A stretch of 64,000 bases of DNA, from NCBI GenBank assembly GCA_016110215.1, contig JADWQD010000003.1, positions 1,116,001 through 1,180,000 on the forward strand, read 5' to 3'. Below are positions 10,152-20,875 of this stretch, in pieces. The position numbers were made by a program, and so were the translations under genes. The notes below the pieces were generated by a model. The model saw only the letters and a program-made list of their open reading frames with translations, was not told where the DNA came from and did not search any database. The DNA comes from Capronia americana (lineage: Eukaryota > Ascomycota > Eurotiomycetes > Chaetothyriales > Herpotrichiellaceae). Each line of letters opens with the position of its first letter. Position 1 is the stretch's first letter.

Positions 10152-11635
10152 ATGACGATTTCGAAGGTGAGCGAGCTGTAGATGGCGACACATGCCACCG
10201 CCTCCGAACACTGACATGTCAACATTTAGATCATTATCGTTGGCGCCGGCCCTAGTGGCTGTGTCTTGGCACTCCTGCTCGCCAATGCGGGCATCAATGT
10301 CGAGCTTCTCGAGGCGTCGGACAAGCTTGACGACTCGCCTCGAGCCAGCTTCTACCCATGGCCAGCAGTATACGAACTGGAGCGGGCGGGCCTCTTGCCA
10401 GAGGTCCGCGAGCGAGGGTATGTGGTCTCAGATGGCGTCTCGTGGCGCAAAGTGGACGGCACCCTCCTCGCCAGAATGGACATAAGTGGCGTCCCATTCG
10501 ACCGAAGACTGCACGGCCTCCCATTGGGCAAGCTCCTTCAACTCACACGGGAACATCTCGACAGAAAACCCAACGCCAAAATCAGATACCTGCACAAGGT
10601 GACCAAGATCGACCAGTCTGAGTCCAGCGCCCGCGTCTTCGTCGACACCCCAGAGGGCGAGCAGATCTTCTCAGCAGACTACATTGTCGGGTGTGACGGA
10701 GCTAACAGCACGATCCGCCGAGCTCTCTTCGGCGACGACTTCCCCGGCCGGACGTGGGATCAACAAATCGTCGCAACGAATGTCTACTACGACATCTCCA
10801 AGCACGGCTGGGGCCAAGGCGCCTTCATTGTCGACCCCGAATATTTCTGCCTCGTCGCGCTCTTGCAACCTGATGGCCTATATCGAGTCAGCTACGGCGA
10901 GACCGTCGGCTTGACTCGAGAGGAATATATTGCTCGCCAGCCTGAGAAGTTTCGCAAGATATTGCCTGGCAGTCCGGGGCCAGAGGACTATAAACTTGTC
11001 ACGATCAACCCGTACAAGATCCATCAGAGGTGCGCCCAGAGTTTCCGGGTCGGGAGGTTTCTACTCGCCGCGGATGCGGCCCATCTTTGCAACCCCTTGT
11101 GAGTGCTCCTGTCTTTGCGCGTCGGTTCCATTACCGGAAAATGAAACTGATCAGGGACGCTATGCTATTTCCAGTGGCGGCCTTGGGCTCACAGGCGGAC
11201 TCGTCGATGTGGGGAATCTCTTCGACTGCTTGAACGGTATCCACCAGGGTCTTGCCGACGACAGCATCCTGGACCGATACAGCACGGTGCGGCGAGACAT
11301 GTGGTTCAAGATCATCGACCCGGTCTCCTCGCAGAACCTACGCCACCTATTGCAGGACCCGGATGTCGCCATGAAGGAGGATCCGCTGTTTCTTCAACGC
11401 GAGAAGTTCTCCGACCCGGAGTTTGTCGCAAGCTTGGTTACGGTGAGTGCCACCTTGAGCTGATGTTCTCACGCGCACCCGATGTTTATTGAGCTGACTG
11501 TAATTCCTCCAGGGAATCAACGATATAATGTACGACTTCACCAAAGAGTATAAGCAACAAACTGCGAGTCACATTACTGGACCGGACCCTCATAACGAAG
11601 CAATTGCCAACGGAGTGGCCGTGGGAGCCGACTAA
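10152..11635 (+). CDS. FAD-dependent aromatic-type monooxygenase (PF01494 family), 424 aa
   Basis: Four exons: 10152-10166, 10230-11098, 11175-11442 and 11513-11635. The first exon is only 15 nt and the intron falls just before the Rossmann strand, giving MTISK-IIIVGAGPSG with GAGPSG at residues 10-15. The DG motif is at 161-162 (VGCDGANS). The second FAD motif reads LLAADAAHLCNPFGGLGLTGG, with Ala286-Asp287 where GD is usual. The arrangement is that of group A flavoprotein hydroxylases (phenol, hydroxybenzoate and MhpA-like), which use NAD(P)H and O2 to hydroxylate or oxidise small, often aromatic substrates. No membrane segment is seen. It is convergent with the SDR gene 71 bp away and lies near a P450. 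Substrate unknown. Confidence 0.87.
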
Positions 11636-11706
11636 GGCCAGCAAAATCTGTCTGCGAAACTCCTAACAAGCTCGTATCTCGTCTTCCAACCAGGCATCGA
11701 TAAATT

Positions 11707-12799
11707 TCAAGGCTCATTCTGATACCCAGGCAAGAACTTCACCCCCAACTTGTATAGATCATACTTGTCCAGTGTTTCCCTGCCAAAACTGCAAACGCGC
11801 TCGATATCCTGCCGACAGTCGAAATAGCATCCTCGCAACGCCTTCGCCCGCCCAGCAGCAAGATAAGCCACCGTGTTGGCGCACAGCTCGGGCGCGTCCT
11901 TAAAGATATGCCTGATCTGGGCTTGGACTTCGGGCGTCGTGTTCTCTGCCGTGGAGACACACACCGAGAGAGTCAGAAGTTTTGTTTCCAGTGTCGAGAC
12001 AGAAAAAAATAGATAAATAGCTTAGCTCACCTGTGACCATCTTGCCCCACACTCCGCCCGGGTGAAGGCAATATGTATGCAACTGCTCGCCCAGGCCGGC
12101 TTGCTCAAACTCCTCCTGCAAGCTGTGCGTCGCGCGCGCGACCGCGGCTTTGCTGGAATTGTAGCTAAGCCCGCCTGCCATGTCGACCGTCGCGGCGCGT
12201 GACGCCATGTTGACGATGCAGCCCGATCGCCTCTCCTTCATGCCGCGCAGGACTTCGTACACGCAAAGCATGGTGCCCTTGAAGTTGACCTCGACGGCCT
12301 TCCAGAAGCCCTCGAACGTTTCGTCAAAGGCCAGTCCCCCGACGGCAATGCCGGCGTTGTTCACGAGGATGTCCACGGGGCCTACGCTCTCGGTGATGCT
12401 CGCGAACGTGCGCCGCACGGTCTCGACGTTCGTGATGTCGCATTTGAAGACCGCGGCTCTCACGCCGTCGTGCTTCTCGCACGCGACCTTCGTGTCCTCT
12501 AGCTCATCGACCAGGAGGTCCAGGAGCGCGAGATTGGCTCCGGAGTTCGCCAGCGCGATGGCGATGGCTCTGCCGATTCCTGCGGCCTTGTCAATAGTGC
12601 ATCCGCAGTTAAATGTACAGTGTGAGAACAAGAAGGCAGGTGACTTCGACTCACCCCTCCCGGCACCAGTCACCACGGCGACTTTTCCTTTATTAGCACC
12701 GGCGAGCCGTTCGGGCAGTATCGGCCCGTACGGCTCGTGGTTCAGTGGTAGAGTCGAGATTCCGAACTTCGTGGGATCATATTGTGCTGGGTCGGCCAT
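11707..12799 (-). CDS. Short-chain dehydrogenase/reductase, 310 aa
   Basis: Three exons: 12799-12655, 12579-12031 and 11945-11707. Splicing restores the cofactor motif TGAGRGIG (residues 44-51), which intron 1 (12580-12654) interrupts. NNAG is at 122-125. The catalytic Ser175, Tyr188 and Lys192 (Y-N-S-S-K) have the classical SDR spacing, so it should be an active NAD(P)-dependent oxidoreductase. The start at 12799 (MADPAQYD) is preferred over an in-frame upstream ATG because an adenine-rich context (TCAAC) precedes it. It is transcribed divergently from the P450 gene (478 bp apart) and converges on the FAD monooxygenase, suggesting a shared pathway (inference). Confidence 0.87.
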
Positions 12800-13276
12800 G
12801 TTGACGGTGATACGATGGTGATCTTGAACGATCGGTGGGTGGGTTGGTGCTTGGGTCTCAACACTCGGAACAATCAATCAAGGCCTTGCTGATTTAACAC
12901 CACAACGGGAAAGTTCTATATCCTTGTAACCCCACAGGTAGACTTCAGGCCATCTCACCCGCAGAGTATATTTTGCCATGACCTCCAATTGCGGAGTATT
13001 TTGCAGTACGTACTCATACGGGCCAGGTAGGCGGGCTGGAGTCGTTGTCCTGCCTTACCCCACCAACGCAAAAAAGGGGGTAAAACGCGGAGGCGGAGGC
13101 GGAGGATGCTTCACTGCAGCCTCGTCCCGCGGGGAGGTCTTTGGACTGTTTAAAAGTGTGTACGTCTTATAGAGAATGATCGTATTCAGCGTAGCTGAGT
13201 CCTTACCAGTCAAAAAGGCGAAATAATCTTGCCTTGCCTCGGACAGATCTTCATCATTCTTTCACAGAACCTGAAA
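12800..13276. promoter_or_regulatory. Divergent promoter region between SDR and P450 genes
   Basis: This 477-bp gap separates two divergent starts. It contains a G-rich GGAGGC repeat near 13088-13108 and an A/T stretch (TTTAAAA) near 13148. I identify no specific factor site. Confidence 0.5.
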
Positions 13277-15303
13277 ATGCCTCTCCTGGATTCTCTCCAG
13301 CCCTACCGTATTCTGGTGCTCTGCGTGGTCGGCGCTGGATGTCTGCTAGCGTTCGGTCTCTTGCTGAAGCCACGAACGAAATATCGATACCCGCCGGGTC
13401 CGCAAGGGATTCCTGTGTTTGGAAATCTATTTCAACTCCCGCCGGCATATCCAGGGGCTAAGTTGATGGAATGGGGGAAACAATATGGAGATCTGTGGGT
13501 GCTGCCTGCTATGCCATCGGCATTCATCTGCGGATGTGCTTATGATCCGGAGTAGCTTTACAGTGCAACTTGGCGCAAGGAAATGGGTCTTCCTCAACTC
13601 CACCGAGACGGCGCGGGAGCTCCTCGACCGACGTGGGAGGCTTTATATCAGTCGACCCGAGTTCCCTGTCACGCAAGACATTCTGTCAGGCGGCAAGCGC
13701 ATCGTCATGATGGGTCATACAGAGCGCTGGAGGCAGCTTCGGAAGATAATGCACCAGCTCTTGATGGCTAGCAATGTAAGTTTCCCTGGACGTGGCGGTC
13801 TTTGGTGGGAGCTGATGTGTGCGGAAGTCGGAGACCTATAAGCCTTTTCAGGATGTAGAGTCTCGGGCACTTGTCTGGCAGTACTTCAAACGTCCGGATG
13901 AGTTTTACCGCCATGGAGCTCGATTTGCCAACTCAGGTATGACGTGGATTTGAGGTGATGCCTTGGTCGTGGTGCTAACGGTTGCCCTGTGCAGTAATCT
14001 TCTCGGTGTAGGTGATATGGCGAGCCGTGCTTGTCGTAGGCTGACAATGTGGAAGTGTCTTCGGTCGCCGAACAAGCATGCAAGACGAGAATGTCCGGCT
14101 GTTGTTCTCGACTATCGATGATTTTCTCGAGACTCAAACCTCGCCGTCTTCTAGTTTGGTCGAGCAGTTCCCCTGGCTGGTGAGGATAATGCCACGGTCT
14201 CTTCAGTGGTTCAGGCCGAAGGCGGAACGGGCATATAGGAAAACGCTTGGGTAAGTGGCACTGAGCAGGCCGACATTGATCCCCACGGATATTAAGTAGA
14301 GATGGAGGTAGGCAAAAGGCTGACCTGTCCCTCTAGGGTATACACTGCTTTCTTCGACGACCTTGAGCGACGCATCAAGCAAGGAGAGAACCCTGAATGT
14401 TTCGCCCGAGGGATGGCAGACCTTGCCTCCAAGTACGGCTTCGATAAAGCCCAGGCCTATTTCGCTGGTAAGATAGAGGAATTGCAACTTAGCCGTTGGC
14501 TTCTTCCACGTCATGAGAGTGATGACTGATCTCGCGTCAGCTGGGTCCATAATTGAAGCTGGAAGCGACACAACTCGCAATCAGATCAATCTCATGCTCG
14601 CAGCAGCAGCCAAATACCCTGCCTGGGTTGCCAGGGCGCAAAAGCAGCTTGACGAGGTTTGCGGACATGCTTCAAGGTTACCCTCATTTGATGTAAGTAG
14701 ATTCCCTTGACGCCCTAAAGTTTTGTGTTGACGACTGCTAGGACTGGGATCGACTGCCATACATTGTGGCAGTGGTCAAAGAATCGCTCAGATGGCGACC
14801 CAACATGACAGCTTCAGGGGTGCCTAGAGCTCTGATCGAAGATGACACATACCGCGACTATGTGTTCGAGAAGGGGACCGTATTCGTCTACAACCACTTC
14901 GCCATCAGTCATAACGAGAAGGAGTTTGCGAGAAACGAGGTATTCTTGCCGGAACGATTTCTCAACGAGGACCTTGAAGAGTTGTTGAAAGGACATTTGG
15001 GATTCGGCACGGGTAAGGATCCTTCGGCGAGGGAATGCATAGTTCGATCTGAGCTGACCACGGACAGGGCGACGAGTTTGCCCGGGATGGCACGTCGCAA
15101 CTCGGAATATGTTTATCGCCTTCTCCAGGCTGCTTTATTGCTTCGACTTCCAGGAAGTGCCAGGGGCACCCATCGATGACTGGAAGATTGACCCGCTGGC
15201 GCATGATCATCCACCGTATCAGATTCGAATCACCCCAAGAAGCGAGGCCCATGTCAGATTGATTGAAAAGGAGTGCGGACTTGCTGGGCGAGAGTTGGAA
15301 TGA
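13277..15303 (+). CDS. Cytochrome P450 monooxygenase, nine exons, 506 aa
   Basis: Exons: 13277-13494, 13556-13775, 13852-13936, 13995-14007, 14056-14250, 14337-14467, 14541-14692, 14742-15012 and 15068-15303. An N-terminal hydrophobic anchor (residues about 10-32) and the Pro-rich hinge YPPGPQG mark a microsomal P450. The I-helix is EAGSDTT (293-299), ExxR is E352-R355, and the heme loop FGTGRRVCPG has Cys433, so every core motif is intact. Exon 4 is a 13-nt microexon that completes SVIFSVVFGRR. It is divergent from the SDR and about 1.6 kb from the FAD monooxygenase. The family resembles fungal P450s of secondary-metabolite and aromatic pathways (OrdA/phenylacetate-hydroxylase-like); I cannot assign a CYP number. 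Confidence 0.88.
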
Positions 15304-15640
15304 ATGTCATTGGCGCGTCAAGCGGATTTGAACCTAAAGTGAAGGTCCGGCAATCCTGCACTTGGTCACTGCCGTAAGAGGTCAATCACTGCGTTTGAAA
15401 GGTAGTCATGTTTGCTGCTGGCGGTCAATGCAAGATCCTATAAAGATCTCTTCTCCTAGAGCCGTTCACTCGTTGACAGATGATCGAGTGACTTCGTAAT
15501 CGAAACGTTTCGGAAGGCCAGAAAATCCTCCATCACGAGCCACGATTGTCACAGCCACAACCGTCACAGCCTCACCGGTCTCAGCCTTACCGAGCGTCTT
15601 TCAGCTGCTTTTCACCCCGCATTGCGTCTAGCCTTCAGCC
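15304..15640. other. Intergenic, no gene seen
   Basis: This is the 3' flank of the P450 and the promoter/leader of the next gene. A minus-strand GGTTCAAATCC (15324-15334) matches a Pol III B box, but no tRNA cloverleaf can be folded around it. Bases from 15520 on are pyrimidine-rich, as in a leader. Confidence 0.5.
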
Positions 15641-17111
15641 ATGCCGCAGCCAGGACACACAACAACTGCATCCCAGGCTGCGCAGACCTCTCTTCCATTC
15701 TTCATAAAATGTGGCTCTCTCACCATCCTCATCACCAGCATCGTGCTGTTCAATTCTACCCTTGTCAAGATCATAGCTGAAATGCCGCCTGTCTTGGTTG
15801 ACTTTGTGCGTCGCAACTTCGACCCTGGCGAGCCGTCACGCGAGTTCTGGGCGCAGTGGAAAAACCCCGGGGACGTCTTCTCAGTACTCCTGATCCTTGG
15901 TGGCGATGTTGTCGGTCGTGCTTTGGCACAGCTGGCAGGTTCTCGTCTGACCCCGGTCGCTTTCTCTTTCGGTAAGTTTTGCGCTCCACGGGTTTGGACA
16001 AATGTACTGATATGGGCTAGGATGGGTCGCATTCGCGGTCACTGCCGTCGTATCGGCTGTTGGCGAAAACAAACTCATGCCTCTCCCTGACTGCACCTGC
16101 AAGGTAATCAATGGGGAGTCTGGCTATGTTCGTGAGAACACCTCGTGGATAATTGGACGACTAGTCCGAGACTTCGATCACTGGAAGGACGCACTCGTTA
16201 CCGCGAAGGTGAAAGAGCTGGTTGAGAAGAAGTTTACGTTCGAGAAAGACAAGGCGCTTAAAGAGACGGGCTCCTCAGCAGCGGTCGAGGAACCTTCCCA
16301 AGCTGGTCTTTGCGTGTCCATCTACAATGCGGAACCTGCTCGCAGAGGATATCCCGGCTATGACGCTGTGTATTGGGTTGGGTTTGTCACCACTTTCGTT
16401 CAATTGGGCATCGCCGCCATTCCCGCCGGCATCTTCGGTGACTGGGGTATTTTCCTGATCACGGTTGCTGGCATTCTCTTGTCCGTTGTGACAGGTGCGC
16501 TTCCACAGTGGGCCAAAGAGAAATGGGCGTGCCGAAGCAAGTCGAAGAAGAACGTGATCTTGACCAGAGGGAATGGCAGCCAGCACGCAATCGTCATCCT
16601 CGGCAGTGGAAACGGACTTGATCTTGAAGACCTTGCAGCCGGTCAAACGAACGTCGACGTCTCGGCTTCTTGGTTTACCCGTGTTACCCTGATCGCACTT
16701 GCTTTGCTCTGGATCCTCCTTCTGATCACGGCCGCTGGCATCCACCAGAACACTTGGTTCTTACTTGCCATTGGAGGGCTGGGCATTCTTCAGAACATCT
16801 TCGTTGCGGGGTGGAGACGAGACCCGAAAGCCTTCGGTATTCCGCTCACTTTCGTCAAGGTCATTGGTGAGAATAAGGTGATGGAGGCTCTCTACAAGGT
16901 TGAAGAAGAGTATCACCATGTTGGTGCCAGCCTGCTTGACACCTTCTTCCCTGGCAAACTCAGAACCGACGAGAAGACCAAGTGGGAGGACTTTGCCAAA
17001 ATCGCCCAACAGAAGGACGAGGCAGCGAAAGCGGCGGCAAGAGCTGCCCAGCAGCAGAATGGCGGAACTCAGAATGCTGGCGCGAATAATGCCCAGGGAG
17101 CTACAATTTAA
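15641..17111 (+). CDS. Multi-pass membrane protein of unknown function, 473 aa
   Basis: Two exons (15641-15971 and 16021-17111) are joined by a 49-bp intron. Hydrophobic segments are visible at about residues 22-42, 75-130 (one or two), 225-245, 250-275, 325-345 and 350-370, giving roughly four to six membrane spans. A hydrophilic domain of about 100 residues (VRENTSW, then KVKELVEKKF) lies between the N-terminal and central helices. The C-terminus is a charged, Ala/Gln/Asn-rich cytosolic-type tail (QQQNGGTQNAGANN). The central pattern ALPQWAKEKW followed by KNVILTRGNGSQHA is one I associate with an uncharacterised family of filamentous fungi. No catalytic motif or known transporter signature is seen. 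It follows the P450 on the same strand, so a link to that cluster is possible but unproven. Confidence 0.75.
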
Positions 17112-18431
17112 TCTTACCCGGGTGCCAGCAGTGCACGATTTACAGCCTCGCGTCCCAACCCCTGAAGACTCAGCATTCCAGAAGTATAATACCGATATCA
17201 ACGGAAGCGATTGGCTCGGCAGATGGCAGTGTACCAATATGGTTTATGAGCACCCTTGAATGAGCGCAAAGTCAGTTGAGATTATCCTTGATGCTACAAT
17301 CGACATCTTCGTGGGCCAAGTTAGGAGCTGGTTGGATATGAAGGTGAGCCAAAGCACGGCTTGAAGGGAGACTGGCACAAGGCGCATACGGAAGTTTTTG
17401 AGTTAGGCGGAGAGGGCTTCGGCGACAGCAGCAACGATAACGACGCAACTTTCTACTTGCCTCGTCCGAGAATCGATCTCGGGCTGAGCTTCTGTTTTAC
17501 TAATGCTTTTCTATACCCGGAGGCGAATGGGAAAACTTGTGTGGATTTTCTGATACCCCATCAAAAATGGCGCATGAATAGCTAATGAACGAATTTGGAC
17601 AACCTCTGCTCTTGTTCTCTCACATCATTGCCCCCACTCTCACGTTCTCTGCCACTCTTTCTTGGTGATCAATCAAATTGCGTTGCTCACTGCAGTACAG
17701 AGTAAGAAGACGACGATGATTGTTGGACTGGGCGTGACTGGGCATAGCTGCCTAGCGTGGATGCCTGAGGTCGTGGCAGAGGAGAACGCCTCCTGCGGCT
17801 GTGCCTCCCACCTCCTTCCCCGCATCTGGACTGTGAAACTGGCAAGAACTGGATCTCAACTGGAGCAATTTCGCCCTCGTTTCACAGCGCTTGGCGTTCC
17901 CCTTTCGTCGCTTTCGTCTCCTGTCCTGAAACACTGCGATTCAATCTCAAACTCTTGAGCGTCTCGCGCGGGTCCGTCACGCAAGCGCTCCCTTTCTTTC
18001 GACCTCGCTGCGCCCCAAAGGGTCGACGCAGCCAAGCGCGATGGGGCTACGGAGGACCTTCCCGGTGCCTGGTCGCTGGTCCCGACGCACATCTTGGTCC
18101 CTGTCAGTGACTGTTCTTCTGTCACCTCTCCAATAGCAAGTCAATCACCCTCGCCTGCGATCGACGCTAAGTCGAACGCTTTGCTATTCCGAGCAGCTGG
18201 CCACGAGCTCAAACATGCCCAGCCTCGAAGCGGGAACTGTCTTCACAGATGCTACGCTCGGCGTTGACTCCCAGTTGTCGACCTTGTGGTCCGCAACAGT
18301 TCTGTGTAGGTTCTCGTTGTATATCAATAGCTCGCGCTGTCCACTCTTTTTGGATATTCTCAAACCCGTTCATGATCCAACCTACGCTCATTCCCTTACG
18401 ACGTAAAGCTACCTGACTCGAGTCACTCACT
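17112..18431. other. 1.3 kb intergenic region, no gene seen
   Basis: Only short frames occur on both strands. The part close to 18432 would be the promoter of the PEBP-fold gene. No repeat or RNA gene is recognised. Confidence 0.5.
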
Positions 18432-19485
18432 ATGAATCACATACGCTCACTTGTGCTCCTGGCACTTGCAGCCCTTGTCAGGGCTCAATCTGCGCCAGGA
18501 TTCCCCATCCAGGTCGATACGAACCTACGTGCAGACTTCCAGGATACTTCCACCAGCGTCAGTCCAGCCGGTGTAATGTTGAATCGGGATGGTGAGTCCT
18601 TCCCTTTCACGCCCGCGGTCCAGCGCCAAGAATCCCAGGGCGCAAGATCTCTATATTGACATCCGCATCACAGATGTTCTCGACGAACCCACAATTGTCG
18701 GCCCCTCCGACTCAACCCGCACAATAGACTACATGGTCTTCATAGTCGATCAAGACGTGACCTCACCTTCTGACCCTTCTACCCGCGTACAATTCCTGCA
18801 CTGGTATCAGCCCAACCTTGCTGGCGCCAGCGAAGTCCTCTTCGACTTCGGCAGCGACTCGCAAAACTTCACTTCTGCAACGCCCCTCACCTATATCCCG
18901 CCCACACCGCCCGGTGGAGATATTGCTCATCGATACACTATAATCATGTACCGGCAGCCCGAGGGGTTCAACATCCCCGACGGATTCGAGAGTTTCTTTG
19001 AAGAGAAAAGCGATCTGTCGAACCGATTGGACTTTGATATCGCGGGCTTTGTGAGCGCATCCGGGTTAGGGGAGCCAGTCGCCGCAAATTGGTTTCAAGT
19101 GCAGAATACGACCGAGTCAGCCTCGACATCGAGCTCGAGCACACAGTCTGCTTCGAGGACGTCAACGAGCACAGACGCAAGTTCGACTGCGTCGGAGACA
19201 GATACCACCACAACTGCTACGAGCACAGAGACGGAGACCACTTCGACAAGCGAACCGACGTCGAGTTCTGAGAGCACAGCGTCAACACCTGTGGAAGCGT
19301 CGACTTCAACAGCCGTTGTGACGGCTTCCCAGACACCCGAGACGAGCGCCTCGTCAGGCCCTAGCTCGAGCGCAAGTGTCAGTTCACCAGCTTCTGATAA
19401 TGCAGGTATGGCCGTTAGCCATACGAGAGGACTCATCTTCAGCTTGGCGCTCAGTGTCGCCGGTGCGGGGTGGTGGCTATTGTAG
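18432..19485 (+). CDS. Secreted GPI-anchored PEBP-fold protein, 332 aa
   Basis: Two exons (18432-18591 and 18647-19485) with a 55-bp intron that uses an AAG acceptor. A signal peptide (MNHIRSLVLLALAALVRA) precedes a phosphatidylethanolamine-binding-protein fold. The ligand-pocket strings YMVFIVDQDVTSP, LHWYQPNL and YTIIMYRQPEGF match the PEBP pattern D-x-D-x-P, LHW and YRQP. After about residue 215 comes a Ser/Thr-rich stalk, then a hydrophobic C-terminal tail (SLALSVAGAGWWLL) suited to GPI attachment. It is probably a cell-wall or plasma-membrane surface protein. Family members bind lipids or modulate proteases; the actual ligand is unknown. The join restores NRDDLYIDIR. Confidence 0.85.
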
Positions 19486-20182
19486 AGATGTACGACTAAC
19501 GGAAAATGGAATGCTCTGGAGCATTGTCCTTCTCTGGGGCTTTAGAGGATATACCACTGATTTTGCATATATCATGTACCAACAGCATGTCATGCACGAA
19601 GAGCCACGATGTTCAAGCTCGGATACCATAGATGTTAAGGAATCTGAAATTTCAGCACACGCAAGCTCAAGTCCGACGGTGGGGATCAAAGCATCTTCAA
19701 CCTTCAGAAGGAAGACTGAGTTGGTACCATCAGGTCCGTCACTTCTGCTCAACCATGACGAAGACCTCTCTATGCTTTTCTAACAGGACAAGAGCACGTC
19801 AGACGTTGACGAACCCGACGGACGGAGATGAATGATACTGTGTCCAACGCCTGACTTGCCATCGCCAAATCATCTCCCCTCCTCCGACTGGTACTGTATC
19901 AACAATCCACGACCAGGTGTCGTAGGCCACTTCACTGCGGAGCTCGTGTCCAAAACTCACCGACCCGAACCACCAGTGCTGTACACCTCCACGCTCTATT
20001 CACCCCCGTGTGGCGTTGACCGGAGGCCTCACCTGGGGAAGACCAAGGAGGGTTTCTCCCTGACTAGAGTTTTCCACATACACCCAACGCGCACTCACAC
20101 CCGTCACTTCCACTTCCACTTGCCTAGATTTCCACAGCCGACCCCGCGCACCTGTCACTTCCATATCCACCACTTCCACTTC
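19486..20182. other. Convergent intergenic region with pyrimidine repeat
   Basis: No gene is supported. The right end carries a CCACTT-rich imperfect repeat that runs into the stop codon of the next minus-strand gene. Confidence 0.5.
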
Positions 20183-20190
20183 CTAGACGG
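20101..20190. repeat. CCACTT repeat duplicated around the stop codon of the 4-TM gene
   Basis: CCACTTCCACTTGCCTAGA (starting about 20110) and CCACTTCCACTTCCTAGA (starting about 20169) are near-identical copies about 59 bp apart. The second copy includes the stop codon (20183-20185) of the minus-strand gene. This suggests a local duplication of its 3' end. Confidence 0.6.
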
Positions 20191-20875
20191 CGCTGTGTCG
20201 TCCGGTGATCCTGTTTCTCCTCCCGATCCAGAGCAACAGCGCACCCATGATCGCACTGACGAGGAAGAGAAGCATGCCGGCGAGATCAACCCAAACCTTG
20301 TTGTACATGGCCAGTTTGCGCGTCAAGAAGAGTCCGTCGTTGTATTGTTGTGCATGACGGAACGATTCGGTGGTGAATTTGCTGTTGATGCTCCTCATGG
20401 TGCCAAAGGCGGCGCTGGCAGTTCCTCGTTGTTAGCGTCTGCTGATCCTGCGCACCGGATCTGGAACCACTACTCACGAGTACATGAAGAACATGACGAG
20501 GTCCCAGGGACAGGCGAGCGCGACGGGGTGGTAGGACAATTTGAAGGGGATGATGCCGAGAGCAAGACCGGTGACGATGGCGAAGGAACCGAGGACGAAT
20601 TCAAAGGTCTGGGGAGAGCGCCGCATTTATTAGTATATATTATCGCTTATATCGCGAAAAAAAAGGATGTGAAGTTTGAGGTTGAGGTTGTTTGTGGTTA
20701 GCTTATTGGGGCAAACACTTACGAACGCGTCTGGCAAGCCGTGGTCCTGCCAGTACCCTTTCTCTCCGGCGTAGAGGAAGATGGTCAACACTCCAGTCAC
20801 GACCTGTGCGGCGCGGATGGCTCCATTGGCGACCATGACGATGCTTTGACCGAACGTTGCGTCTCTCCAGGCCAT
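20183..20875 (-). CDS. Small four-pass (MARVEL-like) membrane protein, 171 aa
   Basis: Three exons: 20875-20723, 20608-20478 and 20414-20183, with introns of 114 and 63 bp. Four hydrophobic segments are visible: residues about 12-37, 53-73, 80-98 and 138-160. Short charged loops and a basic C-terminus (RRNRITGRHS) follow. Topology and size fit the MARVEL-type membrane proteins common in fungi, which are thought to organise membrane domains or traffic; no function can be assigned from sequence. The start at 20875 (MAWRDATFG) has an acceptable context. It is divergent from nothing recognisable in the next 2.9 kb. Confidence 0.8.

Noticed and set aside
15324..15334. Pol III B-box-like GGTTCAAATCC on the minus strand, suggesting a tRNA
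   Set aside because: The T-stem does not pair beyond two bases, no anticodon stem or acceptor stem can be formed, and no proper A box is in range.
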